Assembly (NCBI RefSeq): GCF_900114115.1
Contig: NZ_FORX01000001.1
Span: 248,001 to 312,000, forward strand
Direction of reading: 5' to 3'
DNA: 64,000 bases
Origin: Desulfomicrobium apsheronum
Lineage (GTDB): Bacteria; Desulfobacterota; Desulfovibrionia; Desulfovibrionales; Desulfomicrobiaceae
The notes under the pieces were generated by a model, which was not told where the DNA came from, made no database searches, and worked only from the letters and a program-made list of their open reading frames with translations. The first letter of the stretch is position 1. Each line of letters starts with the position of its first letter. Shown here in pieces: positions 34,319 to 41,499 of the stretch. A program made the translations under genes and the position numbers.

Positions 34319-35446
34319 TCAGAATGGAGGATGCTGTTGCACAAAGGCGGAAAGGGAAATCGGGCCGCCTTTGAGCCCGAGCTTGCGGCGGATGTTTTTG
34401 CGGTGTGTCTGCAGGGTTTCAAAGGAGATGCCGAGCTCCTCGGCGATGGCCCGGCCTTGCCAACTCTGCTGGATGAGACGGCAGATGTCCATTTCGCGGG
34501 GAGTGAGCCTGGCAAAGAGATTGGCCGATTCGGGGGTGGTCACGCCCATGTCCGCGATCTTTTCCTCCAGGGCGGATCTGTAGGCCTGGCGCACCAGGGG
34601 AGAATCCTCCAGGGCGATGCGTTCCACCGTCGGCAGAACTTCTTCCCGGACCTGCTGTACAAGCTCATCCTTGAGCTCCTGGCGCTCTTCTTCCACATTG
34701 CGCAGGACCTGCTTCAGGGCCGTGTTCATGTCCGCGACCGCCAGTCGGCTCTGGGCCAAATCGCGTTCAAGGGCGATGCGTCCGCGCAGATCGCGCATCA
34801 TGAACTGGAACAGCCGCACTTCTCCCACGCTCAGGCATCGAACGCCCAGCTTGACCGGTGTTTCCTGGCCGTCCGGTCTCAAGGTCGTGAGGGTGCCGCG
34901 CCACGTTGCCCCGTTTTTCAGGGATCTGGCCGAGGCCTGGACTCGCGCTTCGTCCACGGTGCGGAGGATGCGCCGGAACGTGGAACCGGCCAGCGGTTCT
35001 TCTCCTTTGGCGTACAGGGAGTGGGCTTTGCGGTTGGCGGCAAGGATACGGAATTGTTCATCCGTGAGCAGGATTGCGTCACGTGCGTCGTTGAACACGG
35101 CATTGAACACGGCATAATCCAGCGTGGCGGCCGAGGGTTCGGGATTGTCCGTGGCCAGGATGCCGAGCTGTGAGGAGATTCTCACGGTGGCCAGGACACC
35201 TCCCTCGGGTGCAAGGCTTTTGGGCAGGGGCATGATCCGCAGGTTTATGGGCTGCCCCGAAGGTCCGGTCAGCGTGTGCGTGGTCCCTGGGGAAAGGCGG
35301 GCCTTCAGAAGTTCTCCGTTCGGGCAGTCTATGCCCAAGGCGTTGCACAGGGAAGTGCCGGGAGAAAGGTCCCATTCCTCGAATTCTCCCGCGTGCGCTT
35401 CGACGACGCGCCCTGTGGCGTCGCAAAAGAAAAATACCGTTGGCAT
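34319..35446 (-). CDS. PAS-domain LuxR-family transcriptional regulator
   Basis: 375 residues. N-terminal sensory part with a PAS-like fold (about residues 105-230: AILLTDEQFRILAANRKAHSLY, GSTFRRILRTVDE, LRPDGQETPVKLG), then a coiled-coil linker (about 235-280, LKQVLRNVEEERQELKDELV), and a C-terminal LuxR/GerE helix-turn-helix: LTPREMDICRLIQQ, AEELGISFETLQTHRKNIRRKLGL. It lies directly upstream of, and in the same direction as, the betaine importer, so it may control it; no direct evidence. Confidence 0.8.
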   Translation of the reverse strand: MPTVFFFCDATGRVVEAHAGEFEEWDLSPGTSLCNALGIDCPNGELLKARLSPGTTHTLTGPSGQPINLRIMPLPKSLAPEGGVLATVRISSQLGILATDNPEPSAATLDYAVFNAVFNDARDAILLTDEQFRILAANRKAHSLYAKGEEPLAGSTFRRILRTVDEARVQASARSLKNGATWRGTLTTLRPDGQETPVKLGVRCLSVGEVRLFQFMMRDLRGRIALERDLAQSRLAVADMNTALKQVLRNVEEERQELKDELVQQVREEVLPTVERIALEDSPLVRQAYRSALEEKIADMGVTTPESANLFARLTPREMDICRLIQQSWQGRAIAEELGISFETLQTHRKNIRRKLGLKGGPISLSAFVQQHPPF

Positions 35447-35664
35447 TGGCGAATCCTGGAGTTTTTTGCCGTCGCGCGGTCAGGCATGGGCCCGCCCGGA
35501 CGCGGCGCAATTTACGAACCGCCCCAGGCTAGAGGATGACGGGAAAAAACACAACAGCCATAAGCGGTTATTGCGCACCATGATTCATCGGTGTTTTCCG
35601 GGGAGCCTGCCGGCGCCCCGTGTTCGGTTAGGTGTTTATAGACCGTGTCAAAAGGATCCGCATC

Positions 35665-37041
35665 CTACTTGCTCAGAAAGTTGGCGTTCTGCAGGCCCAC
35701 TTCGGTCAGCCTGTACTCTTCCAGCTTTCTGTAAAGGGTCTTGCGTCCGATACCCAGGACCTGGGCCGCGCGAGACTTGTTGCCCTGCACGGCATGCATG
35801 ACCATGCTGATATGTGAACGCTCCAGTTCCTCAAGGGTTGAGAATCCTTTTTCACGCGGATTCTGGCAGCTCTTTTGGCAGAACGGCAGGGCCTGGACAT
35901 TTATGATGTTGTTCTCGGCCAGGATCATGCCCCGCTCGATGATGTTCTTGAGTTCGCGCACATTGCCGGGCCAGGGGTTGTCCATGAGCTGTTGCATGGC
36001 CCGGGGCGAGATCTTGTACTCCTGCCCATCCTTGGCCAGGGACATGAGAAAGTACTCAACCAGGGCCGGGATGTCTTCGCGCCTCTCGCGCAGCGGCGGC
36101 AGTTCTATGTTGAAGACGTTGATGCGGTGGTAGAAGGCGTCATGAAAGCGTCCCGCCTCGACTTCCTTGGCCAGGTCCTTGTTGGTGGCAAAGACGAAGC
36201 GAACGTCCACGCAGCGTTCCTCCTTGTCTCCCACACGTCTGAAATGCTGGGTTTCGAGCACGCGCAGGAGCGCGCCCTGCAGCTCCAGGGTCAGTTCTCC
36301 GACTTCGTCGAAAAAGAGGGTGGCCTTGTGGGCCAGTGACAAGAGACCGTCATGGCTGCGTTCCGCTCCGGTGAAGGCGCCCTTGCAGTATCCGAACAGT
36401 TCGCTTCTGAGCAGTTCCTTGTCGAAAGTGCCGCAGTTCTTGATGATGAGCGGCTGTCCCGCGCGCTTGCTTTTGGCGTGCAGGGCCGCTGCGGCCACGT
36501 TCTTGCCCGTGCCGCTTTCCCCGGTCAGAAGGACCGGCACATCCGTGGGCGCGGCTTTCTCGATGAGATAGCGGACCTGCTGCACGGATTTGGAGTGCCC
36601 GATGAATTTGGGCATGGACTTGTGTTCTGAATTGTGGCGCAGGAGTTCGTTTTCCCTCTGAAGTCGGACCCGTTGGTAGGCCTTTTCGATGACCTGCTCC
36701 ATGCGATCCAGGGAGAAGGGCTTGGTGATGTAGTCGTAGGCTCCGTTCTTCATGGCCTCCACGGCGTTGTCCACATCGGCGTAGCCGGTGATGAGGATGA
36801 TGGCCACGTTGGGCACGGTCTCTAGCAGCTTGGTCATCAGTTCGAGTCCGTTGGCGTCGGGCAGGCGTATGTCGAGGATGATGATGTCGTAATAGTGTTT
36901 ATGCAGGTGCTCGAAGGCCTCCTTGGCGCTGCCCACGGTGTGGATGGTGCGGCCGGGCGAGGCCAGTTCGCGGGAGAAGAGCTTGCGTATATTGGATTCG
37001 TCATCCACGACGAGTATTTCAATGGAATTGAAGATGCTCAT
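35665..37041 (-). CDS. Sigma-54-dependent response regulator (NtrC family)
   Basis: 458 residues from ATG 37041, overlapping the kinase stop (ATGA); the longer frame upstream lies within the kinase gene. Receiver is complete: Asp13-Asp14, phospho-acceptor Asp57 in IILDIRLPD and Lys107 in ITKPF. AAA+ domain: GESGTGKN (variant Walker A), GAFTGA sigma-54 contact motif, FFDEVGEL. Fis-type helix-turn-helix at the C-terminus (NKSRAAQVLGIGRKTLYRKL). Partner of the adjacent sensor kinase; sigma-54 promoters in front of both ADH genes make them likely targets (inference). Confidence 0.92.
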   Translation of the reverse strand: MSIFNSIEILVVDDESNIRKLFSRELASPGRTIHTVGSAKEAFEHLHKHYYDIIILDIRLPDANGLELMTKLLETVPNVAIILITGYADVDNAVEAMKNGAYDYITKPFSLDRMEQVIEKAYQRVRLQRENELLRHNSEHKSMPKFIGHSKSVQQVRYLIEKAAPTDVPVLLTGESGTGKNVAAAALHAKSKRAGQPLIIKNCGTFDKELLRSELFGYCKGAFTGAERSHDGLLSLAHKATLFFDEVGELTLELQGALLRVLETQHFRRVGDKEERCVDVRFVFATNKDLAKEVEAGRFHDAFYHRINVFNIELPPLRERREDIPALVEYFLMSLAKDGQEYKISPRAMQQLMDNPWPGNVRELKNIIERGMILAENNIINVQALPFCQKSCQNPREKGFSTLEELERSHISMVMHAVQGNKSRAAQVLGIGRKTLYRKLEEYRLTEVGLQNANFLSK

Positions 37042-38264
37042 GTAGTCATTTCCTTGTTGCTTGCTGAAAATCCGGTCGGGAGCATGACCCGGAAGACGGA
37101 ACCCTTGCCGGGTTCGCTGCAAGCGTGGATTTCTCCACCGTGCATTTTAATGATGTTGTAACAGATGGACAGGCCGATGCCGATGCTGTGCCCTTTGGTC
37201 TTGGTGGTGAAAAAGGGGATGAAAAGCTTGTCCAGGGTTTCGGGGGGGATGCCCTGTCCGGTATCCTCGACAATGAGCGCCGCGCGTTCCGCGTTGTCCA
37301 TGCTGGTGCGGATGGTGATGGTGCCCTTGGAGTCGATGGCGTCCATGGCGTTCAGGACAAGGTTCAAAAGGACCTGCTTGAGTTCGCCCTGGGCGCCTTG
37401 GATGGTCACGGGTTCGGAGCACAGATCCTGATGCAGGGTTATGCCCGGATGCAACTTGATCTGGTGATGCAGGATCTTAAGGGACCCCGTGACCAGGGAA
37501 TTTAAGTCTATAGTGTTGAATTTGCATGTTTTTTGGCTGCTGAATGAGAGCAGGTTGCCGACAATGTCCCGACAGCGGTTGCATTCTTCAAGAATGGTGG
37601 TCGTATAGTCCGTGAAATCTTCCAGGATGCCCTGCTCCGTTTCCTTGTCCAGAAGGGTTCCAAGGTAGGGCAGGCGGCGTTTCAATGCTTCGGAGAAGCC
37701 GCTGATGGCCGCCAGGGGATTGTTGATCTCATGAGCTACGCCCGCCGCCAGAAGACCGATGGTGGCCATTTTTTCGGCCTGATAGTATTTGGCCTGATAC
37801 TCTTTTTCCATGGTCACGTCGCGTTTTGAGACCAGGACCGTACGTACCTGGCTCTTGTCGTCGAACATGGGCGAGGCCACGACCTCGAAGTGCAGGCTGC
37901 GGTCAGGCCTGTGGTCGATATATGCGGACCGGTCGGGCTTGCCGGTTTGCAGAGCCGTGCGCAGGGGGCAGATCTGACAGGGCTCGGAGCCGCCCCGGAA
38001 AACCTGATAGCAAAAGAGGCCTTCTGGATGGGGAATGTCAAAATAGTCGTTGAAAACCTTGTTCACGTAGACAATGCGGTAATCCGGCGAGACCACCGCC
38101 AAAAGATCCATGATTCCGTTCAGGATGTCCTGGATTTCCTGTTTTTTCCGTTCAAGCTCCGCATTGTATGTCTCAAGCTCTCCCATTTTTTCCTGCACTT
38201 CGCGGAAAAAACCGAGCTTGGTATATTCCGGACCGACGATATCGCTGAGCGTGGTCTTACCCAT
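37038..38264 (-). CDS. PAS sensor histidine kinase
   Basis: 408 residues from ATG 38264, whose first base pair overlaps the upstream ADH stop (TGATG) with GGAGG before it. No membrane helices, so cytosolic. Seen: N-terminal coiled coil (LETYNAELERKKQEIQDIL), a PAS domain about residues 45-150 with a cysteine group (Cys85, Cys96, Cys99 in FCYQ and EPCQICP), phospho-acceptor His178 in VAHEINNPLAAISGF, N box and G boxes (LNLVLNAMDAID, VEDTGQGIPP, GIGLSICYNII). Operon with the response regulator and an iron ADH suggests it senses redox state or an alcohol/aldehyde signal; the ligand is unknown. Confidence 0.9.
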   Translation of the reverse strand: MGKTTLSDIVGPEYTKLGFFREVQEKMGELETYNAELERKKQEIQDILNGIMDLLAVVSPDYRIVYVNKVFNDYFDIPHPEGLFCYQVFRGGSEPCQICPLRTALQTGKPDRSAYIDHRPDRSLHFEVVASPMFDDKSQVRTVLVSKRDVTMEKEYQAKYYQAEKMATIGLLAAGVAHEINNPLAAISGFSEALKRRLPYLGTLLDKETEQGILEDFTDYTTTILEECNRCRDIVGNLLSFSSQKTCKFNTIDLNSLVTGSLKILHHQIKLHPGITLHQDLCSEPVTIQGAQGELKQVLLNLVLNAMDAIDSKGTITIRTSMDNAERAALIVEDTGQGIPPETLDKLFIPFFTTKTKGHSIGIGLSICYNIIKMHGGEIHACSEPGKGSVFRVMLPTGFSASNKEMTT

Positions 38265-39406
38265 CACCAGACCTCCTGGCAGATGCACAACAATTCCTCG
38301 GCCGTGGCCGGGCGCGGGTTGGTCAGCAGACAGGCGTCCTTGGTGGCCATCTCGCAGATTTGGGGGAAGGCGGTTTCGTCATCCACGATTTCTCGAAAAT
38401 GGACCGAAGTTCCGAGTTCCAGAAAAATTTCCTTGAGACGTTTGATGCCTCCCTCGGCTGTTTGCAGGGAAGATGACATGCGTTTGCCGAGGACAATTTC
38501 TCCGATGGTGGCCATTTTTGCCTCGCAGGCAGGCAGGTTGTAGCTCATGACTGCGGGGAGGAGCACCGGGTGGACCATTCCGTGCGTGGTGTCGAAAAAT
38601 CCGCCAAGAGAGTGGGCGATGGCATGGCAGGCTCCAAGACTGGCGTTGCTGAAGCTCATTCCCGCTGCAACCGCCGCCATGGACAGGTTTTCCAGGGCGA
38701 GGGGATCGCGGGTTTTGAGAGCTGGTTTCAAGTTGTCCAGAATGAGGTTCATGGCCTTCACGGCCTGGGTCTCGGTCAGTGTGTGGGCGATGAGCGAGAC
38801 GTAGGATTCCACTGCGTGGGACAGTGCGTCCACGGCAGAGGTCACGATGAGGTCGTCATCGGCGGTGGAAAGCATGTCCGGGTCGATGATGGACACATTG
38901 GGTGTCAGGGAACGGCTGATGAGCGACATTTTCACCTTGCGCGCCACATCGGTGATGATGGCGAATTGGGAAATGTCCGAGCCGCTTCCGGCTGTGGACG
39001 GCAGGAAGATCATGGGCGGCAGGGGCCTGATGATCAGGTTCGCGCCTTCGTAGTCCTGGATTGTTCCGCCGTTGCTGGCCACGGTGGCCACACCCTTGGC
39101 CATGTCCAGCGGGCTGCCCCCGCCAAGGCCGATGACCACGTCCGCGCCCTCTGCCTTATACAGATCCGCGCCCAGATGCACTTCATAGTCACGCGGATTG
39201 GAGCTTACGTTCGAGTAGTAAACCCACTTCAGGGCCGACGCCTCAAGAACCTCGATGAGCTTGCCGACCCACCCGCTGCGTTCAAGTCCCGGATCGCTGA
39301 CCACGAAGACTTTCTTGGCGCCGAGCTGCAAAGCGTACGATCCTGTATATTCCATGCTGCCGTGTCCGAAAATGATTTCTGGCAGAGAGAATTTTCTAAT
39401 ATCCAT
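38264..39406 (-). CDS. Iron-containing alcohol dehydrogenase (group III), paralogue in regulator operon
   Basis: 380 residues from ATG 39406 with GAGGAGA upstream; 21 further in-frame codons lie in the intergenic region. Seen: FGHGSMEYTG, nucleotide-binding VIGLGGGSPLDMAKG, PSTAGSGSDISQFAIIT, DALSHAVESYVS and SLGACHAIAHSLGGFFDTTHGM with the iron-ligand histidines. NAD-linked oxidation of alcohols or reduction of aldehydes. It is the first gene of an operon with a sensor kinase and a sigma-54 response regulator, and has a candidate sigma-54 promoter about 70 bp upstream. Confidence 0.9.
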   Translation of the reverse strand: MDIRKFSLPEIIFGHGSMEYTGSYALQLGAKKVFVVSDPGLERSGWVGKLIEVLEASALKWVYYSNVSSNPRDYEVHLGADLYKAEGADVVIGLGGGSPLDMAKGVATVASNGGTIQDYEGANLIIRPLPPMIFLPSTAGSGSDISQFAIITDVARKVKMSLISRSLTPNVSIIDPDMLSTADDDLIVTSAVDALSHAVESYVSLIAHTLTETQAVKAMNLILDNLKPALKTRDPLALENLSMAAVAAGMSFSNASLGACHAIAHSLGGFFDTTHGMVHPVLLPAVMSYNLPACEAKMATIGEIVLGKRMSSSLQTAEGGIKRLKEIFLELGTSVHFREIVDDETAFPQICEMATKDACLLTNPRPATAEELLCICQEVW

Positions 39407-39476
39407 GTCTTCTCCTCGCGACGGGGTTGTCTTCGAGTTCCGGGATTGGGCTCGACTGGTCTGTTTCATTTATCGT

Positions 39477-39490
39477 GCAAGAACACGACC
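39477..39490 (-). promoter_or_regulatory. Candidate sigma-54 promoter of the ADH-kinase-regulator operon
   Basis: On the minus strand GG (39489-39490), ten bases, GC (39477-39478), with TTGCA around the -12 element. The -24 part is GGTCG rather than GGCAC, so only a moderate match. Position suits transcription about 60 bases before the ATG. Confidence 0.45.
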
Positions 39491-39638
39491 GCTTGTCCCG
39501 GCTTGTCCGGCGTACGCCGCTTCTTTGATGAATATCTTCAACACACTGAAAATAATAAGAATAATATGGGCGATTTTGGCCATGCTACCTAACATTGAAA
39601 GGGCTGGCAAAGGTGCTCTTTTGGGGTGGGGAGGCACA

Positions 39639-39655
39639 ATGAGTCATTTTGACTC
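39639..39655. promoter_or_regulatory. Inverted repeat TGAGTCA-TTT-TGACTCA, candidate activator site
   Basis: A perfect 7-bp inverted repeat with a 3-bp spacer, about 170 bp upstream of the sigma-54 element of the plus-strand adh and about 230 bp from the divergent ADH start. The distance suits an enhancer site for a sigma-54 activator such as the neighbouring response regulator. Binding is inferred. Confidence 0.5.
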
Positions 39656-39754
39656 AACTTGTCTATAAAGGCCAGGATCAAAGTGATACAAAACGGGATG
39701 GACTTTGAAAACATATTGCGGTCCGCCTTTCATGTAAAGGTAGGGCAAATTGGT

Positions 39755-39793
39755 TATAAAGTTTAATTTCAGCATGTTGCAATATAAAGTTTA
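39755..39793 (+). repeat. Direct repeats TATAAAGTTTA upstream of adh
   Basis: Two identical 11-bp copies, 39755-39765 and 39783-39793, are 28 bp apart start to start, just upstream of the -24/-12 promoter. They may bind a regulator or an architectural protein such as IHF. Confidence 0.6.
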
Positions 39794-39818
39794 GGGTTTT
39801 TCACGTTTTGGAGCAGTC

Positions 39819-39834
39819 TGGCCTCATTCTTGCC
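39819..39834 (+). promoter_or_regulatory. Sigma-54 promoter of adh
   Basis: TGGCCTCATTCTTGCC: GG at 39820-39821 and GC at 39832-39833 with exactly ten bases between, and TTGC at the -12. Close to the TGGCAC-N5-TTGC consensus. The ATG of adh is at 39905, leaving a leader of about 60 bases. Confidence 0.75.
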
Positions 39835-39904
39835 TTAAGGGGAATCACGAGAGTTAATTGAGTGGATTCTATTCGAGTCAAACAATCTTTAGCGAGGTGC
39901 AATC

Positions 39905-41086
39905 ATGGCTGTTCAAGAAATGGTGTATGGATTTTTCATTCCCAGCGTTACTCTGATCGGTATTGGTGCTTCCAAGCAGATTCCTGAGAAAATCAAGGCT
40001 CTGGGCGGCAGCAAGCCCCTGGTAGTTACCGACAAGGGCATCACTGGCTGCGGTCTGACCAAGCAGATCACGGACCTGCTGGACGCCGCCGGAATGAAGT
40101 ATGAAGTATACGACGAAACCATTCCGAACCCCACCGACAACAACGTTCACGCCGGTGTCGACGTGTACAAGAAAACCAAATGCGATTCCCTGATTTCCCT
40201 GGGCGGCGGCAGCTCGCATGACTGCGGCAAGGGTATCGGCCTTGTTGTCGCCAACGGCGGCAAGATTCATGACTTCGAAGGCGTGGACAAGTCCACCAAG
40301 CCCATGCCTCCATATCTGGCCGTGAACACCACCGCCGGCACCGCTTCTGAAATGACCCGTTTCTGTATCATCACCGATACTTCCCGCAAGGTTAAGATGG
40401 CCATCGTTGATTGGCGCGTCACCCCCGGCATCGCCATCGACGATCCGATGCTGATGGTCGGCATGCCCCCGGCGCTGACCGCAGCCACCGGCATGGACGC
40501 CCTGACCCACGCCGTGGAAGCCTATGTCTCCACCATCGCTACCCCCATGACCGACGCCTGCGCCCAGAAGGCCATCGAACTGATCGCCAAGTACCTGCGC
40601 AAAGCCGTTGCCAATGGCAAGGATATCGAAGCCCGTGAAGGTATGTGTTTCGCACAGTACCTGGCCGGCATGGCTTTCAACAACGCCAGCCTCGGTCACG
40701 TTCACGCCATGGCTCACCAGTTGGGCGGCTTCTACGATCTGCCGCACGGCGAATGCAACGCCATCTTGCTGCCCCACGTTGAGCGCGCCAACCTGAACGC
40801 CAAGCTCGAACGCTTTGTCGACATGGCCAAGTTCCTGGGCGAGAATGTTGAAGGCATGTCCCTGCGCGCTGGTGCGGAAAAAGCTCTTGACGCCATCAAG
40901 CAGCTGTCCACCGACGTCGGTATTCCTTCCGGCCTGATCGAACTGGGCAAGCGTTATGGCAAGGACGTCAAGAAGGAAGACATCGCCATCATGACCGGCA
41001 ACGCTCAGAAAGATGCTTGCGGTTTCACCAACCCCGTCTGCCTGAAAGACGCCGATGTGGCCCGTATTTACGAGGCTGCCCTGTAA
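39905..41086 (+). CDS. adh: Iron-containing alcohol dehydrogenase
   Basis: 393 residues. Group III metal-dependent ADH, NAD-linked. Seen: FIPSVTLIGIGASKQI, VVTDKGI, SLGGGSSHDCGKGIG, NTTAGTASEMTRFCIIT, MDALTHAVEAYVS and SLGHVHAMAHQLGGFYDLPHGECNA with iron-ligand His residues. Codon use is very regular (strong preference for C-ending codons), as in highly expressed genes; in Desulfovibrio such ADHs are among the abundant proteins. Expressed from a sigma-54 promoter, followed by a strong terminator, and upstream of an aldehyde:ferredoxin oxidoreductase that could oxidise its aldehyde product. Confidence 0.93.
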   Translation: MAVQEMVYGFFIPSVTLIGIGASKQIPEKIKALGGSKPLVVTDKGITGCGLTKQITDLLDAAGMKYEVYDETIPNPTDNNVHAGVDVYKKTKCDSLISLGGGSSHDCGKGIGLVVANGGKIHDFEGVDKSTKPMPPYLAVNTTAGTASEMTRFCIITDTSRKVKMAIVDWRVTPGIAIDDPMLMVGMPPALTAATGMDALTHAVEAYVSTIATPMTDACAQKAIELIAKYLRKAVANGKDIEAREGMCFAQYLAGMAFNNASLGHVHAMAHQLGGFYDLPHGECNAILLPHVERANLNAKLERFVDMAKFLGENVEGMSLRAGAEKALDAIKQLSTDVGIPSGLIELGKRYGKDVKKEDIAIMTGNAQKDACGFTNPVCLKDADVARIYEAAL

Positions 41087-41094
41087 TTAATTCT

Positions 41095-41123
41095 TGCGCG
41101 CCGGTTGTCCGGCGCGCATTTTT
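41095..41123 (+). terminator. Rho-independent terminator of adh
   Basis: Perfect 10-bp stem TGCGCGCCGG / CCGGCGCGCA with loop TTGT, followed by five T residues, starting eight bases after the adh stop. Confidence 0.92.
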
Positions 41124-41143
41124 GTCAGAAAACGGAGGTCCGC

Positions 41144-41296
41144 ATGTGGTTTGACGATGCTTCGCTGCTTTCTTTGGAAGAGGTTGATTGGAAAGTCGGC
41201 CTTGAGCACGATGAGGTCGGGGCCACGGTGCGCGATGAAGATTTTCTGGAAACGGCCAGATTCGACGAAACGTGGTGCGCGGGTTTGCGGCTTTGA
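41144..41296 (+). CDS. Small acidic protein of unknown function (50 residues)
   Basis: Not recognised. ATG 41144 is preceded by CGGAGG at optimal distance. The product is 50 residues, rich in Asp/Glu, with three aromatic or Trp positions (MWFDD, VDWKVG, ETWCAG) and a single Cys near the C-terminus; no membrane segment, no signal peptide, no Gly-Gly tail of a MoaD-like sulfur carrier. It lies between the adh terminator (21 bp upstream) and the hairpin leader of the AOR gene, so it would need readthrough or its own promoter. The good ribosome site and clean frame support it; lack of recognisable family is the main doubt. Confidence 0.5.
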   Translation: MWFDDASLLSLEEVDWKVGLEHDEVGATVRDEDFLETARFDETWCAGLRL

Positions 41297-41315
41297 GACG
41301 TGACGCGCGTGCAAG

Positions 41316-41334
41316 CCGGATCACCCTGATCCGG
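41316..41334. repeat. Inverted repeat CCGGATCA-CCC-TGATCCGG in AOR leader
   Basis: Perfect 8-bp arms with a 3-base loop, 20 bases after the stop of the small ORF and 165 bases before the AOR start. It may be an operator or the first hairpin of a leader RNA. Confidence 0.6.
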
Positions 41335-41378
41335 ACCCGAAGCGTAAGACTGCCGTAATTGTATGATGCCAGTAACTG

Positions 41379-41425
41379 GGGCAGGGTTGAGAGGTGGCAT
41401 TCCTCCCAACCCTGCCCTTTTTTTT
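41379..41425 (+). terminator. Rho-independent terminator/possible attenuator in front of AOR
   Basis: GGGCAGGGTTG (41379-41389) pairs with CAACCCTGCCC (41407-41417), with an inner GAGG/CCTC pairing, followed by eight T residues (41418-41425). It ends 75 bases before the AOR ATG. It either terminates the small ORF transcript or acts as an attenuator within the AOR leader. Confidence 0.85.
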
Positions 41426-41499
41426 GTTTTATGTCTTGAGAGGCATGATCCTGCGCCTTTCACAAACTTCTTACCCGATTTGCTGATCAAGGAGTCTTC

